64,000 nt of DNA from an uncultured Porphyromonadaceae bacterium (GCA_947176605.1 CAMWRH010000001.1:50598-114597), one strand, 5' to 3'. Numbered from the stretch's first letter, positions 21,999 to 33,856 are shown. Notes: generated by a model not told the origin, from the sequence alone. Made by a program: numbers and translations.

Positions 21999-22167
21999 AG
22001 AAAATAAACTGTCTCATATGCCAAACATCGTCTGAAAACTTGCCGCAAATGAAAAGATTGGTTATATTTGCAAAGATTATGAGCACAACCGAGAATCAGT
22101 CATGGTGCCCTTGGCCCAAGCCTGATTCAAGATGCCCCTCTAACATTTAATTCATTTTTCAACCGTA

Positions 22168-22911
22168 ATGAATACCCAACAATCATCATACACAATCGAC
22201 GATGCAAAAGAGCCATCGGTAAAATCGCCGGGCATACCGGAAGCCTCCGGAGAGATTCTCGTGCGCTACCGCGGGGCTGACATTGAGCGTGCAGAGCGCC
22301 AGGTGCTCAAAAGTGTGGATTTCACACTGCATAAAGGAGAGTTCTGCTACCTTGTGGGAAGAGTGGGCAGTGGCAAATCATCACTGATGAAGACAATGTA
22401 TGCCGATGTGCCTGTAAAAAACGCCACAGAGGCCACCGTCATGGGCTTCGATCTGCTCAATCTCAGAAAATCGAAAATACCATATCTGCGGCGCAAAATA
22501 GGGATCGTATTCCAGGACTTCCAGCTTCTGCAGGACCGCTCGGTAGCCGCTAATCTCAGATTCGTACTGGAAGCCACAGGATGGAAAAAGAAATCCGAAA
22601 TCGAAGACCGGATTGAGGAAGTGCTCAAAGATGTAGGAATGGCCAACAAAAGCTACAAGATGCCTCACGAGCTAAGCGGAGGCGAACAGCAGCGAATCGT
22701 AATAGCCCGAGCATTGCTCAATAATCCGGAACTCATAATCGCCGACGAACCTACAGGCAACCTTGACCCTCAGACCGGCTATCAGATTGTCAGACTGCTA
22801 CACAGCCTGGCCGCCGCGGGACACGCCGTACTTATGGCCACTCACAATCTGCAGCTCGTGGAAGACTTCCCGGCCCGCACCGTGCGATGCACTGACAAAC
22901 GCCTTGAATAG
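22168..22911 (+). CDS. FtsE-like cell-division/LolD-type ABC ATPase
   Basis: 247 aa; Walker [10 protein letters not shown], signature LSGGEQQR, Walker [13 protein letters not shown]; FtsE-like [16 protein letters not shown]. Confidence 0.85.
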   Translation: MNTQQSSYTIDDAKEPSVKSPGIPEASGEILVRYRGADIERAERQVLKSVDFTLHKGEFCYLVGRVGSGKSSLMKTMYADVPVKNATEATVMGFDLLNLRKSKIPYLRRKIGIVFQDFQLLQDRSVAANLRFVLEATGWKKKSEIEDRIEEVLKDVGMANKSYKMPHELSGGEQQRIVIARALLNNPELIIADEPTGNLDPQTGYQIVRLLHSLAAAGHAVLMATHNLQLVEDFPARTVRCTDKRLE

Positions 22912-23023
22912 CAGCATCAAGGATGGAGCCGCAAGCTTCTCGCACAGAGCTACGCGCCCCGGGAGGACTTATGGATAAAAGTATGTTTGTCAACATATTT
23001 ATAAATTTTTAAATGTAAATAGT

Positions 23024-23053
23024 TTTGTATCTGCACAAAATCTAATAACTTTG
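23024..23053 (+). promoter_or_regulatory. Bacteroidetes-type promoter for the methylmalonyl-CoA mutase operon
   Basis: TTTG (23024-23027) and TAACTTTG (23046-23053), 18-nt spacer, upstream of mutA. Confidence 0.55.
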
Positions 23054-23169
23054 TAGTGAGAAATTCTGGGACATCCCCCTATTCAGGAGTCCCGTCTCTC
23101 CCGGCTGCGACAAGGATTTCTCCGTCAATCTAATACTATACAACATCATTCTATATCAGCTATTTAATT

Positions 23170-25023
23170 ATGGCAAACAACAAAGAGAATCTGTTTGACA
23201 TGTTTCCGCCCATCTCCACCGAAGAGTGGAAGGCGAAAATCAATGTCGACCTTAAGGGCGCCGATTTCGATAAGAAATTAGTGTGGCGCACCAACGAAGG
23301 CTTCAATGTGATGCCGTTCTATCGCAAAGAAGACCTTGAGGGGCTTCCCACACTTGGCACATTGCCCGGTGAATTCCCGTACGTACGCGGTACCCGCGAC
23401 AACAACGACTGGCTCATCCGTCAGCATATCCAGGGCTCTACGGCAGCCGAAGTGCTGGCCAATGCCCGCCATGCCATCGACCGCGGCGTAGAATCAATCG
23501 GCATATGCCTCTGCGGCGACCTTAACCCGGAGCAGCTTCCCGAAATCCTCAATGGTCTCGACCTGAAGAAAATCGAAGTCAATGTAGCATGCTGTCCCAA
23601 TAAGGCAATAGAAGTGGCCGAACTTATGGTGACCGCCATCATCGCCCAGGACGCAGCCGTCGACTTCCGTGGCTCAATCGACTTCAATCCCTTCAAGCGC
23701 CTGCTCAAACGCGGCCTTGAATTCCCCGAAGACATCAAGACAGTTTCTGTCAATCTCTACAATACAGTAAAGGATGTAAAGAATCTGCGCTGCTTCGCAG
23801 TAGATTCCTACATGTTCAACAACGCCGGCGCATATATCTCCCAGGAACTCGGCTATGCTCTCGCATGGGGAGCCGAATGGCTCACTCTTCTTACCGAAGC
23901 CGGTCTTTCTGCCAATGAAGCTGCCGCACGCATCAAATTCAACATGGGCATCTCCAGCAACTACTTCATGGAGCTTGCCAAATTCCGTGCCGCACGCATG
24001 CTTTGGGCTGAAATCGCAAAAGCATATGGTGTTGAGGAAGAATGCTGCAAGATGTGGGTACATGCAGTCACATCGCAGTTCAACATGACAATCTACGATG
24101 CTCATGTAAATCTGCTCCGCTCAATGACAGAGACCATGAGTGCCGCCCTGGCAGGTGTAAACTCAATCGAGACACTTCCCTTCGACCTGCAGTTCAAGAA
24201 TCCCGATGAATTCTCGGAAAGAATAGCACGCAATCAGCAGCTCCTGCTTCGCGAAGAGTCACATCTTGACAAAGTTGTTGACCCGGCAGGCGGCAGCTAC
24301 TATATCGAAGTGCTCACCACCTCGATCGCACGCGAGGCATGGAAGGTATTCAATGACGTTGAAGACAATGGCGGATTCCTCTCGATGCTCAAGAAAGGCG
24401 ATATCCAGGCTAAAGTAAATGAGTCCGGCGTAAAACGCCATATGGACGTGGCTCGTCGCAAAGAAATCCTTCTTGGCACCAACCAGTATCCCAACTTCAA
24501 CGAGATGGCGCTCGACAAAATCCAGAAAGACGGCTGCTCGTGTGGCTGCGGTTGCGCCACTCCCGCTGACGGTGCTGTAGAATCTCTCAACTTTGACCGC
24601 GCCGCCAGCCAGTTTGAGGCACTGCGTCTTGACACCGAGCGTAGCGGTAAACGTCCGAAAGTATTCATGCTCACTATCGGCAATCTCGCAATGCGTCTTG
24701 CCAGGGCACAGTTCTCTGCCAACTTCTTCGGATGCGCCGGATATGAAATCATTGACAATATCGGCTTCAACTCCGTTCAGGAGGGTATCGATGCCGCTAT
24801 GGAGAAGGGTGCCGATGTGGTAGTGCTCTGTTCAAGCGATGACGAATATGCCACATTCGCTCCCGAAGCATTCAAGGCACTCGACGGCCGCGCCGAATTT
24901 GTAGTAGCCGGCGCCCCGGCATGCATGGAGGAACTCAAAGCCCAGGGCATCGAGAACTTTATCCACGTGCGCGTCAATGTACTCGACACACTTATCGGCT
25001 TTAACGCTAAACTCCTCAAATAA
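23170..25023 (+). CDS. mutA: Methylmalonyl-CoA mutase small subunit
   Basis: 617 aa; [39 protein letters not shown]; immediately upstream of mutB. Confidence 0.93.
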   Translation: MANNKENLFDMFPPISTEEWKAKINVDLKGADFDKKLVWRTNEGFNVMPFYRKEDLEGLPTLGTLPGEFPYVRGTRDNNDWLIRQHIQGSTAAEVLANARHAIDRGVESIGICLCGDLNPEQLPEILNGLDLKKIEVNVACCPNKAIEVAELMVTAIIAQDAAVDFRGSIDFNPFKRLLKRGLEFPEDIKTVSVNLYNTVKDVKNLRCFAVDSYMFNNAGAYISQELGYALAWGAEWLTLLTEAGLSANEAAARIKFNMGISSNYFMELAKFRAARMLWAEIAKAYGVEEECCKMWVHAVTSQFNMTIYDAHVNLLRSMTETMSAALAGVNSIETLPFDLQFKNPDEFSERIARNQQLLLREESHLDKVVDPAGGSYYIEVLTTSIAREAWKVFNDVEDNGGFLSMLKKGDIQAKVNESGVKRHMDVARRKEILLGTNQYPNFNEMALDKIQKDGCSCGCGCATPADGAVESLNFDRAASQFEALRLDTERSGKRPKVFMLTIGNLAMRLARAQFSANFFGCAGYEIIDNIGFNSVQEGIDAAMEKGADVVVLCSSDDEYATFAPEAFKALDGRAEFVVAGAPACMEELKAQGIENFIHVRVNVLDTLIGFNAKLLK

Positions 25024-25033
25024 CCGCGAACCA

Positions 25034-27178
25034 ATGAGACCGAATTTCAAAGAAATCGATATAAACAACATCACAGCTCCCGCCGCCCATCCCGCAGTGA
25101 AAGGGGAGGAGTGGCTCACTGCCGAGCTGATTCCCGTAAAATCAATCTACACCAAAGAGGACCTCGAAGGACTTCAGCATCTCGACTATGCTGCCGGACT
25201 GCCCCCCTTCCTGCGTGGCCCGTACAGCGGCATGTATCCCATGCGCCCCTGGACTATCCGTCAGTATGCCGGATTCTCTACCGCAGCGGAGTCAAACGCG
25301 TTCTATCGCCGCAACCTTGCATCCGGTCAGAAAGGTCTTTCGGTGGCATTCGACCTGCCGACTCACCGTGGCTATGATGCCGATCACGAGCGCGTGGTAG
25401 GTGACGTAGGTAAGGCCGGTGTATCCATCTGCTCGCTCGAAGACATGAAGGTGCTCTTCGACGGCATCCCCTTGAACAAGATGTCGGTGTCAATGACCAT
25501 GAACGGCGCTGTGCTTCCCGTGCTTGCATTCTACATCAATGCAGGTCTCGAACAGGGAGCAAAGCTTGATGAGATGGCCGGCACTATCCAGAACGACATC
25601 CTCAAGGAGTTCATGGTGCGTAACACCTATATCTATCCGCCGGCATTCTCAATGAAGATTATTGCCGACATCTTCGAATACACATCGAAGAACATGCCCA
25701 AATTCAACTCGATCTCAATCTCCGGCTATCACATGCAGGAGGCCGGCGCTACTGCCGACATCGAGCTGGCTTACACTCTTGCCGACGGTCTGGAGTACCT
25801 CCGCGCCGGCGTGAACGCAGGCATGGATATCGATACCTTCGCACCGCGCCTGTCATTCTTCTGGGGCATTTCGATGAATTACTTCATGGAAATCGCAAAA
25901 ATGCGTGCCGCACGTATGCTTTGGGCACGCATCGTGAAGCAGTTCAACCCCAAGAATCCGAAATCGCTTGCCCTCCGTACGCACTCGCAGACATCAGGCT
26001 GGAGTCTCACGGAGCAGGATCCCTTCAACAATGTCGGCCGCACATGCGTAGAAGCAATGGGTGCGGTGCTGGGCCACACACAGTCGCTCCACACCAATGC
26101 ACTCGACGAGGCTATCGCACTTCCTACCGACTTCTCGGCACGTATCGCCCGCAACACACAGATCTATATCCAGGAAGAGACCTACGTGACCAAGCAGGTC
26201 GATCCCTGGGCAGGCTCATACTACGTTGAAGCGCTCACTGATGAAATCGCTCGCAAAGCATGGGCCCATATCGAGGAAATCGAGAAACTGGGAGGCATGG
26301 CCAAGGCCATCGAGACAGGCTTGCCCAAGCTCAAGATCGAGGAAGCGGCCGCCCGCACACAGGCCCGTATCGACTCAGGCAAACAGACTATCGTGGGTAT
26401 CAACAAATACCGCCTCGAGCACGAAGACCCCATCGATATCCTTGAGGTCGACAATACTGAAGTGCGTAAAGAACAGTGTGCCCGCCTCGAAGAGCTCCGC
26501 AAGGACCGCGATGAGGAAGCCGTGAAGAAAGCTCTTGAGGCTATCACGGAGGCCGTAAAGGATCCCTCTAAGGGCAACCTTCTTGACCTCGCCGTTAAAG
26601 CGGCCGGAGTCCGCGCCTCATTGGGCGAGATTTCCGATGCCTGCGAAGCTGTGGTAGGTCGTTATAAAGCTGTAATCAAAACCATTTCCGGCGTGTATTC
26701 AAGTGAAGAAAAGGGTGATCCCGAATTCGAGGAAGCCCGCAAGGCAGTGGCTGATTTCGCAAAACGCGAAGGCCGCCAGCCCCGTATCATGATTGCCAAA
26801 ATGGGTCAGGACGGTCACGACCGCGGTGCAAAGGTCGTAGCTACCGGTTATGCCGACTGCGGTTACGACGTCGACATGGGTCCGCTCTTCCAGACTCCGG
26901 CTGAAGCTGCCCGTCAGGCAGTGGAGAACGACGTGCATATCCTTGGCGTAAGCTCTCTGGCCGCTGGCCACAAGACGCTCATCCCGCAGGTGATCGAAGA
27001 GCTCCGCAAGCTTGGCCGCGAGGATATCCTCGTCACAGCAGGCGGTGTGATTCCCGCTCAGGATTACGACTTCCTCTACAAAGCCGGAGTGGCAGCCATC
27101 TTTGGCCCCGGCACCCGCATCCCCCGCTCGGCTATTGAAATGATACGCCTGCTCAATGAGCAGCGTGCCGCCGAATAA
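25034..27178 (+). CDS. mutB: Methylmalonyl-CoA mutase large subunit
   Basis: [13 protein letters not shown] start (the ORF track extends 57 nt upstream into mutA); [46 protein letters not shown]12 motif [11 protein letters not shown]. Confidence 0.96.
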   Translation: MRPNFKEIDINNITAPAAHPAVKGEEWLTAELIPVKSIYTKEDLEGLQHLDYAAGLPPFLRGPYSGMYPMRPWTIRQYAGFSTAAESNAFYRRNLASGQKGLSVAFDLPTHRGYDADHERVVGDVGKAGVSICSLEDMKVLFDGIPLNKMSVSMTMNGAVLPVLAFYINAGLEQGAKLDEMAGTIQNDILKEFMVRNTYIYPPAFSMKIIADIFEYTSKNMPKFNSISISGYHMQEAGATADIELAYTLADGLEYLRAGVNAGMDIDTFAPRLSFFWGISMNYFMEIAKMRAARMLWARIVKQFNPKNPKSLALRTHSQTSGWSLTEQDPFNNVGRTCVEAMGAVLGHTQSLHTNALDEAIALPTDFSARIARNTQIYIQEETYVTKQVDPWAGSYYVEALTDEIARKAWAHIEEIEKLGGMAKAIETGLPKLKIEEAAARTQARIDSGKQTIVGINKYRLEHEDPIDILEVDNTEVRKEQCARLEELRKDRDEEAVKKALEAITEAVKDPSKGNLLDLAVKAAGVRASLGEISDACEAVVGRYKAVIKTISGVYSSEEKGDPEFEEARKAVADFAKREGRQPRIMIAKMGQDGHDRGAKVVATGYADCGYDVDMGPLFQTPAEAARQAVENDVHILGVSSLAAGHKTLIPQVIEELRKLGREDILVTAGGVIPAQDYDFLYKAGVAAIFGPGTRIPRSAIEMIRLLNEQRAAE

Positions 27179-27208
27179 CAGGCTGATACCTATACATTTA
27201 ACCTCAAT

Positions 27209-27251
27209 AATCCGGGACTGTGGCGACAACATCGCGTCACAGCCCCGGATT
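27209..27251 (+). terminator. Strong stem-loop between mutB and YIP1-like gene
   Basis: aatccgggactgtg / cacagccccggatt, 14-bp arms with one mismatch; no T tract, so terminator or attenuator/processing hairpin. Confidence 0.5.
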
Positions 27252-27276
27252 CACGCACAATAAGGATTTATCGTTT

Positions 27277-28047
27277 ATGACCGATTACAACCACTCATCA
27301 CCCGATGAATATGACCTGGATACGGAAGATGTCTTTACAGGCGACAATGATTCCGGATATCCCCGATACACTCCCGATCCTGATTCCTATTCAATAGAAG
27401 ATGATGACGATCAGCAGGACTTCAATGACATGACGGATGATGATGTTGTTGATGCAGATACGGACTCCGAAGCCACGCCTGATGATGAAGTGGCCCATAG
27501 TCAGACTGCTGCGTGGCGTCAGATGCTTGGCATAATGATCAATCCTGTGGAAGGATGGAAAAGCATCCGCCGGACTCGCCGCCCCGTCGACGGTGTAGCC
27601 AAAGACTGCTTCTATCCACTGATAGCCATCGCTTCTGCTTCATGCTATCTTGAATGTCTGTGGAACAGGAGTATCTCGATCAATCAGGCCACCATAGAGG
27701 CAATCACTGTCTTTTCGGCTTTCTTTTTCGGTAATTTCCTGATTCTGATGCTAATCAGATTCCTTTTCCCCGGTAGTCTCAAGGAGATTGCCGATTCGGA
27801 TTACTGCAAGACATACGTGATGTACAACCTTTCGACCCTCGCTCTGTTCTATATCGCATACGAAGCATTTCCGATGGTAAAACCGGTGCTGGTATTCCTG
27901 CCGTTATGGACCATTTACCTGACGCTGCGTGGAGCGCGGTTCTTTATGTTTCCGCAGGAAAAAAGGAGTCTGCTCAACACCCTGCTGTGCATCTTTGTCC
28001 TGGGAGCCCCGATCCTGGTATACTGGATAATGGGGATTTTTCTCTAA
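27277..28047 (+). CDS. YIP1-family membrane protein with acidic N-terminal domain
   Basis: Start at MTDYNHSS; acidic N-terminus then TM helices with [20 protein letters not shown] typical of Yip1-like Bacteroidetes proteins. Confidence 0.7.
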   Translation: MTDYNHSSPDEYDLDTEDVFTGDNDSGYPRYTPDPDSYSIEDDDDQQDFNDMTDDDVVDADTDSEATPDDEVAHSQTAAWRQMLGIMINPVEGWKSIRRTRRPVDGVAKDCFYPLIAIASASCYLECLWNRSISINQATIEAITVFSAFFFGNFLILMLIRFLFPGSLKEIADSDYCKTYVMYNLSTLALFYIAYEAFPMVKPVLVFLPLWTIYLTLRGARFFMFPQEKRSLLNTLLCIFVLGAPILVYWIMGIFL

Positions 28048-28061
28048 ATTCATTGACTGTG

Positions 28062-28514
28062 ATGAAACAAAATCAGATAAATATCAAAAACAAGCGTGCG
28101 CATTTCGACTACGAGATTGGCGATACGTTCACAGCCGGTATCGTGCTTACCGGCACTGAAATCAAATCCATACGCGACAGCAAAGCATCTTTGGCCGACT
28201 CCTACTGTATTGTGGAAAATGGTGAAGTCTGGGTAAAAGGGATGCATATTGCAGAGTACTTTTTCGGCTCATACAACAATCACTCCACCCGACGTGACAG
28301 GAAGCTTCTGCTCAGCAAGAAGGAGATTGCCAAAATATCAAAAGCCACGGACGACAAGGGGTTCACGATTGTGCCAATACGAATGTTCATCTCCGACCGG
28401 GGTTATGCCAAACTCGTAATAGGGATAGGGCGGGGCAAAAAGCAATACGACAAGCGCCAGTCCATCCGGGAGCGTGACGACAAGCGGATGCTCGACAGGA
28501 TGATGAAAAAATAA
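28062..28514 (+). CDS. smpB: SsrA-binding protein
   Basis: [48 protein letters not shown]; upstream ORF extension ignored. Confidence 0.96.
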   Translation: MKQNQINIKNKRAHFDYEIGDTFTAGIVLTGTEIKSIRDSKASLADSYCIVENGEVWVKGMHIAEYFFGSYNNHSTRRDRKLLLSKKEIAKISKATDDKGFTIVPIRMFISDRGYAKLVIGIGRGKKQYDKRQSIRERDDKRMLDRMMKK

Positions 28515-28530
28515 ATCACAGAAATAGTCA

Positions 28531-30327
28531 ATGACACCCCGCAAGATTGAATTGCTCGCACCGGCAGCCAATGCCGATATCGCCATACAGGCAATCCTGC
28601 ATGGCGCGGATGCCGTATACATCGGCCCTTCCTCATTCGGCGCACGCAAGAACGCAGCCAATTCCATTGAAGAAATTAAAAGGGTGGTGGATTTCGCACA
28701 CCCTTTTAGGGTTAAGGTTTATGCGACGGTTAATACAATCGTGTATGATGATGAAATATCAGCCGTAGAACGACTCGTAAGGGATTTGTATATGATTGGT
28801 GTCGATGCTGTGATTGTGCAGGACATGGGGCTATTGCGTATGGATCTTCCCCCGATACAGCTGCATGCCTCGACCCAATGCGATACAAGAGATGCAGCAA
28901 AAGCACGCTTCCTTCAGGAAGCCGGATTCTCCCAGATTGTACTTGCCCGGGAACTCTCCATACCGGAGATAGCTGAGATATGCCGTAATGTCACGGTCCC
29001 GGTAGAGACATTCGTCCATGGCGCGCTCTGTGTCTCATATTCCGGATGCTGCCACGCCTCACAAGCCACGATGGGCCGGAGTGCCAACCGTGGAGAGTGC
29101 GCCCAGATATGCCGTCTTCCCTTTACACTTAAGGATGCTGACGGCAAGACACTTGCTACCGACCGACATCTGCTGTCGCTGAAAGACTTCAATGCATCCC
29201 AACGACTCGGCCAACTTCTTGAAGCCGGAGTATCATCATTCAAGATTGAAGGGAGGCTGAAAGATGCTTCATATGTGAAAAACATCGTGGCATACTATCG
29301 GCAATGTCTTGACAGAATTATCGATAGTTCGGACGGTCGATATATCAGAAGCTCTTGCGGCATAAGTGAGGTGACATTCACTCCGGATCCTGCAAAAAGC
29401 TTCAATCGCGGATTTACACATTATTTTCTCGACACATCCCGCCCTTCCGACATCTCATCTCCGCTTACTCCTAAATCAATGGGAGAAGTCATCAATCATA
29501 TCTCACAGCTTAACAACGGGGATGGGATAAGCTATTTTGACGCCCGGAATGAATACAAGGGGCTTATCGTGAACCGGATTGACCACGGACGGATCATATC
29601 CAACCGCCCGGTCGCAATCCCGAAGGGGACCATAATCCACCGCACCCTTGACGTGCAATGGGAGAAGACAATGAATAAGAATACGGCCCGGCGCACCATG
29701 TGGCTTGACGTGCACATCACGCCTCACAGTCTTCAGGCCCGCGATGAACGTGGTGTGGAAATAACCGTCCCTCTCAATGCCGACTGTCAGCCTGCCGTCA
29801 GGCCGCAGGATTTACGTGGCAGTTTCGATAGATTCGGCAATACAGTCTACCGCCTGCGCAATTTCAGCACATCCTTTACCTCTGACACATTTATCCCGGC
29901 ATCCCAATTGGCCGATGCCCGCAGACGCATGACGGAAGCCCTGGCATTAGCTGCAGAGAGCACCTACCCCTATGCGCTGAGAGACGTCGAACACAAGGAT
30001 TTTCCATTTCCCACAGATAAGCTCGACTTCCATTACAACGTTGCCAACCGCCTTGCCCGAAGATTCTATACCGATCACGGATGTAAAAGCATACAGGATG
30101 CCCTCGAATTGGAGTCCGGTAAAGGCAATATCCGAGAATCTCAGCCTAAACAGGAAATTTCCGTAATGACCACCAGACATTGCATATTGCGCGAGATGGG
30201 ATGCTGTCTAAAGGAATCATCTCATCAGAAACACAGTTTCAGAATGCCGCTTTCCATCCATTCGGGCAATCGGCATTTCAGGTTGTCATTCGACTGTAAG
30301 CGCTGCGAAATGCATCTATGGAAGTGA
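28531..30327 (+). CDS. Peptidase U32 family protein
   Basis: 598 aa; KIELLAPAANADIAIQAILHGADAVYIG, HGALCVSYSGCCHASQATMGRSANRGECAQICR. Confidence 0.92.
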   Translation: MTPRKIELLAPAANADIAIQAILHGADAVYIGPSSFGARKNAANSIEEIKRVVDFAHPFRVKVYATVNTIVYDDEISAVERLVRDLYMIGVDAVIVQDMGLLRMDLPPIQLHASTQCDTRDAAKARFLQEAGFSQIVLARELSIPEIAEICRNVTVPVETFVHGALCVSYSGCCHASQATMGRSANRGECAQICRLPFTLKDADGKTLATDRHLLSLKDFNASQRLGQLLEAGVSSFKIEGRLKDASYVKNIVAYYRQCLDRIIDSSDGRYIRSSCGISEVTFTPDPAKSFNRGFTHYFLDTSRPSDISSPLTPKSMGEVINHISQLNNGDGISYFDARNEYKGLIVNRIDHGRIISNRPVAIPKGTIIHRTLDVQWEKTMNKNTARRTMWLDVHITPHSLQARDERGVEITVPLNADCQPAVRPQDLRGSFDRFGNTVYRLRNFSTSFTSDTFIPASQLADARRRMTEALALAAESTYPYALRDVEHKDFPFPTDKLDFHYNVANRLARRFYTDHGCKSIQDALELESGKGNIRESQPKQEISVMTTRHCILREMGCCLKESSHQKHSFRMPLSIHSGNRHFRLSFDCKRCEMHLWK

Positions 30328-30330
30328 GAT

Positions 30331-30723
30331 CTATTTTGGCAAAGCGGCTGAATCGCCACCGATACTGTCAATCGGGCCCGCTACCTTGGCTGCAAGACCT
30401 TCAAGCCTCCGGTTGCGCCTGACGATCAACGAATCCATAAGCATGGCAATAGTGTCATTCTGAGCCTCGTTCAGATGATAATCGGTATCTGGTAAGGCCT
30501 CATAGTTAATAGCGTCCATACGATCGCCATAACGCTCCATAAGGGCATCTACTGCGGCTGAATCGCCGGCAATGGCCAGACTGTCGGTATAAAGACTTAC
30601 CGCACGACAGATTTTTTCATAAAGCTCATTAGCCTCTGCATTGGTTTCATCCTCATTGTCAGTATGGCATGACGCCGATACAGCAGCCACACTGAGAATA
30701 AGTATCGCAATTTGCGCTTTCAT
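30331..30723 (-). CDS. Putative small lipoprotein
   Basis: 130 aa; signal peptide MKAQIAILILSVAAVSASC with lipobox-like Cys. Confidence 0.6.
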   Translation of the reverse strand: MKAQIAILILSVAAVSASCHTDNEDETNAEANELYEKICRAVSLYTDSLAIAGDSAAVDALMERYGDRMDAINYEALPDTDYHLNEAQNDTIAMLMDSLIVRRNRRLEGLAAKVAGPIDSIGGDSAALPK

Positions 30724-30813
30724 ATCAGATTCATTAAATCAGGTAATATTGAATCACATCTTACGGCTTCTGAAGTATCCCCCCATTGATACTCAGTGGC
30801 CGCAAGATGAATC

Positions 30814-33660
30814 TCAGTCACATAGTTTCTCCTTAAGATAGCGGCCAGTATAGGATTGAGCGCAGGATGCCACAATTTCAGGAGTGCCTTCCACCACAAT
30901 ATTTCCTCCGGCATCCCCACCTTCCGGACCGATATCGATAACCCAGTCGGCACACTTTATCACATCCATGTTGTGCTCTATGATCACCACTGTATGGCCG
31001 GCGGCTATCAGACGCCGCAATGACTTCATAAGTGTCGAGATATCGTGGAAATGAAGGCCGGTAGTCGGTTCATCGAAAATAAACATGGTGTGCGGCTGCT
31101 TGTCCTGTGATATGTAATAAGCGAGCTTCACCCGCTGATTCTCTCCTCCGGAAAGTGTCGACGACGACTGGCCAAGTTTTATATACCCCAGTCCCACCTC
31201 AAGCAAGGGAGTAAGCCGACGCACCACCTTGGCGGCCTGGGTCGAGTCGGCATCCTCCTTGAGGAAGTCAATTGCCTCGGCCACGGTCATTTCAAGAAAG
31301 TCGTAGATGTTTTTACCACGGTATTCCACCTCAAGGACTTCATTCTTGAAACGCCGGCCATGACACACATCGCATGGCACCGTGATATCAGCCATAAACT
31401 GCATCGGGATCGTCACAGTGCCCTCTCCTTTGCATTCATCGCATCTGCCACCATCAGAATTAAACGAAAAATATCCCGGAGTGAAACCCATCTGGCGTGC
31501 AAGCTGCTGGTCGGCAAAAAGCTTACGCAGCTCATCAAATGCCTTCAGATATGTAGCAGGATTTGAGCGCGAGGATGTGCCAATCGGATTCTGGTCTATA
31601 AATTCCACGGCACCAATATCCTTCAGATCGCCTGTAAGACGCTTATGCACACCGGGGGCATCTCCGGACTCTCCGAGTTCGCGCACCAATGCCTTGTAGA
31701 GCACCTCCCTTACGAGGGAGGATTTGCCAGAACCCGATACTCCCGTCACGACAGTCATCACTCCAAGCGGGAATCTGACATCTATGTTTTTCAGGTTATT
31801 GGCCATGGCCCCTTCTACGGTGATGGATTTCTTCCATGGCGCACGCAGCCTGTCATAAGGGATCTCCCTGCGCCCGCTGAGATAATCGAGAGTATATGAG
31901 TCATTGCAGATCTTATCACGGAGAGCATCGTGCAGATTGCCGGAGAATACGATTTCTCCCCCTTTACTGCCGGCATCGCGCCCGACATCGATTATATTGT
32001 CGGCTGCAAGCATGATATCCTCGTCATGTTCTACCACCACGACCGTATTGCCAATCTGCTGAAGACGCCTCAATACACTTATCAGGCGTTGAGTATCGCG
32101 AGAATGCAGTCCGATGGAGGGCTCGTCGAGTATATAAAGCGACCCCACAAGTGAGGATCCCAGCGAAGTGGCGAGATTGATGCGCTGACTTTCACCGCCC
32201 GAGAGAGTGGATGAAAGACGGTCGAGAGTAAGGTATCCCAGTCCCACTTCTTCCAGAAATCCTATCCTGTTGCGTATTTCCATCAACAGACGGGCCGCTA
32301 TAAGTGAGTCTTCGCGGGATAATGAGAGATTGTCGAAGAAGTCCTTCACTTCAGAAATCGACATCCTTACGATTTCGGTGATTGTCCTGCCGCCGATCCT
32401 GACATATTCCACATCCTTCCGGAGGCGGGATCCATGACATACGGGGCACTCCGTCTTCCCTCTATACCGGGCTTTCAGCACTCTGTACTGAATCTTATAC
32501 TGATTCTCATCAACCCATCGGAAAAATCCGTCGATTCCTTCCCATTTTCCTTTACCGTGCCACAGTATGTCTTTATGCTGCCTGCTGAGATCCATATAGG
32601 GTGTATGAATCGGAAATCCTAATCTGACGGCCTGACTGAGCAGCGCGTTTTTCCACTCCGACATTTTTTCTCCACGCCAGCATTGCACTGCACCCTGATA
32701 TACGGAAAGAGTCTTATCAGGCACTACAAGATCTTCACTGATGCCGAGCACCTTCCCAAAGCCTTCACACTTGGGACAAGCTCCATACGGATTGTTGAAA
32801 TTAAACATCAGGTCGGAAGGCTCGCGGAAGTCTATTCCGTCAGCCGAGAAAGAACTTGAGAATTCATGGGTTCTGATTCCTTCCGGAGTCCATATCTTTA
32901 CGATGCAGCGGTTACGCCCCTCGAACATTGCCGTCTCAAGGGAATCTGTAAGACGCGAAATCTCATCCTTATCATCAGATACAGCCAGCCGATCAATCAG
33001 AAGCCTTAATCCGGATGGGTCCTCTCTTTTATCACATGTGTCAAGATACTCTTCGATACTGATAAATTCGTCGCTGCGTTCAAGGCGTGAGAAACCTTCC
33101 TTCATGAATATCTGCAGTTGCTGCTCCAGACTCCGGCCTTCGGGTAATTCCACATCGACGAGCACGGCAATGCGTGTACCCTGAGGATACGCGGTGATGT
33201 CGCGCACGATATCCTCAATACCGTATTTTCTGACTTCGGCTCCGCTTACCGGAGAATACGTATGCCCGACGCGTGCGTAAAGCATGCGCAGATAATCATA
33301 TATTTCAGTGGCAGTGCCTACGGTCGAACGCGGATTACGCGTATTTACCTTCTGCTCTATAGCTATCGCCGGCGGCAGACCTTTGATATAATCACATTCC
33401 GGTTTGGCCATGCGTCCGAGAAACTGCCGGGCATAGCTCGACAGTGACTCCACATACCTTCGCTGACCCTCAGCATAAAGCGTATCAAAGGCCAGACTCG
33501 ATTTGCCGGAACCCGACACTCCCGTCACTACGGTAAAGCTGTTGAGCGGCACCTTTACATCAATCCCCTTAAGATTGTTGACTCTTGCCCCCTTGACTTC
33601 GATTACCCTATGGGTATCAGGTTGAGCGGCACGTTTTGTTTTTGAAGCAATTTCTTTCAT
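30814..33660 (-). CDS. uvrA: Excinuclease ABC subunit A paralog
   Basis: Start at MKEIASKTKR; tandem ABC ATPase, [38 protein letters not shown]; Zn-finger CDECKGEG...CDVCHG. Confidence 0.92.
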   Translation of the reverse strand: MKEIASKTKRAAQPDTHRVIEVKGARVNNLKGIDVKVPLNSFTVVTGVSGSGKSSLAFDTLYAEGQRRYVESLSSYARQFLGRMAKPECDYIKGLPPAIAIEQKVNTRNPRSTVGTATEIYDYLRMLYARVGHTYSPVSGAEVRKYGIEDIVRDITAYPQGTRIAVLVDVELPEGRSLEQQLQIFMKEGFSRLERSDEFISIEEYLDTCDKREDPSGLRLLIDRLAVSDDKDEISRLTDSLETAMFEGRNRCIVKIWTPEGIRTHEFSSSFSADGIDFREPSDLMFNFNNPYGACPKCEGFGKVLGISEDLVVPDKTLSVYQGAVQCWRGEKMSEWKNALLSQAVRLGFPIHTPYMDLSRQHKDILWHGKGKWEGIDGFFRWVDENQYKIQYRVLKARYRGKTECPVCHGSRLRKDVEYVRIGGRTITEIVRMSISEVKDFFDNLSLSREDSLIAARLLMEIRNRIGFLEEVGLGYLTLDRLSSTLSGGESQRINLATSLGSSLVGSLYILDEPSIGLHSRDTQRLISVLRRLQQIGNTVVVVEHDEDIMLAADNIIDVGRDAGSKGGEIVFSGNLHDALRDKICNDSYTLDYLSGRREIPYDRLRAPWKKSITVEGAMANNLKNIDVRFPLGVMTVVTGVSGSGKSSLVREVLYKALVRELGESGDAPGVHKRLTGDLKDIGAVEFIDQNPIGTSSRSNPATYLKAFDELRKLFADQQLARQMGFTPGYFSFNSDGGRCDECKGEGTVTIPMQFMADITVPCDVCHGRRFKNEVLEVEYRGKNIYDFLEMTVAEAIDFLKEDADSTQAAKVVRRLTPLLEVGLGYIKLGQSSSTLSGGENQRVKLAYYISQDKQPHTMFIFDEPTTGLHFHDISTLMKSLRRLIAAGHTVVIIEHNMDVIKCADWVIDIGPEGGDAGGNIVVEGTPEIVASCAQSYTGRYLKEKLCD

Positions 33661-33856
33661 GCGAATCATTGGTTTGATAAGTGAGCGTAATCCGGAAGAT
33701 GATTTCACGAGGCCGACCGAGTGCCCGCAGGTATGCGGGAGCCACACGATTTACGGGGATCCGTGAAACTCGGCATTTCATGTATGCCTATACCGGCAGA
33801 TGCGGCTCTAACCTATACTTACCATAACAAATATAGAGGCGATGAATATTTAGGGC

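Noticed and set aside
33661-33747. N-terminal extension of the uvrA paralog (MWLPHTCGHSVG...)
   Set aside because: UvrA homology begins shortly after MKEIASK; the extension lies in the structured leader.
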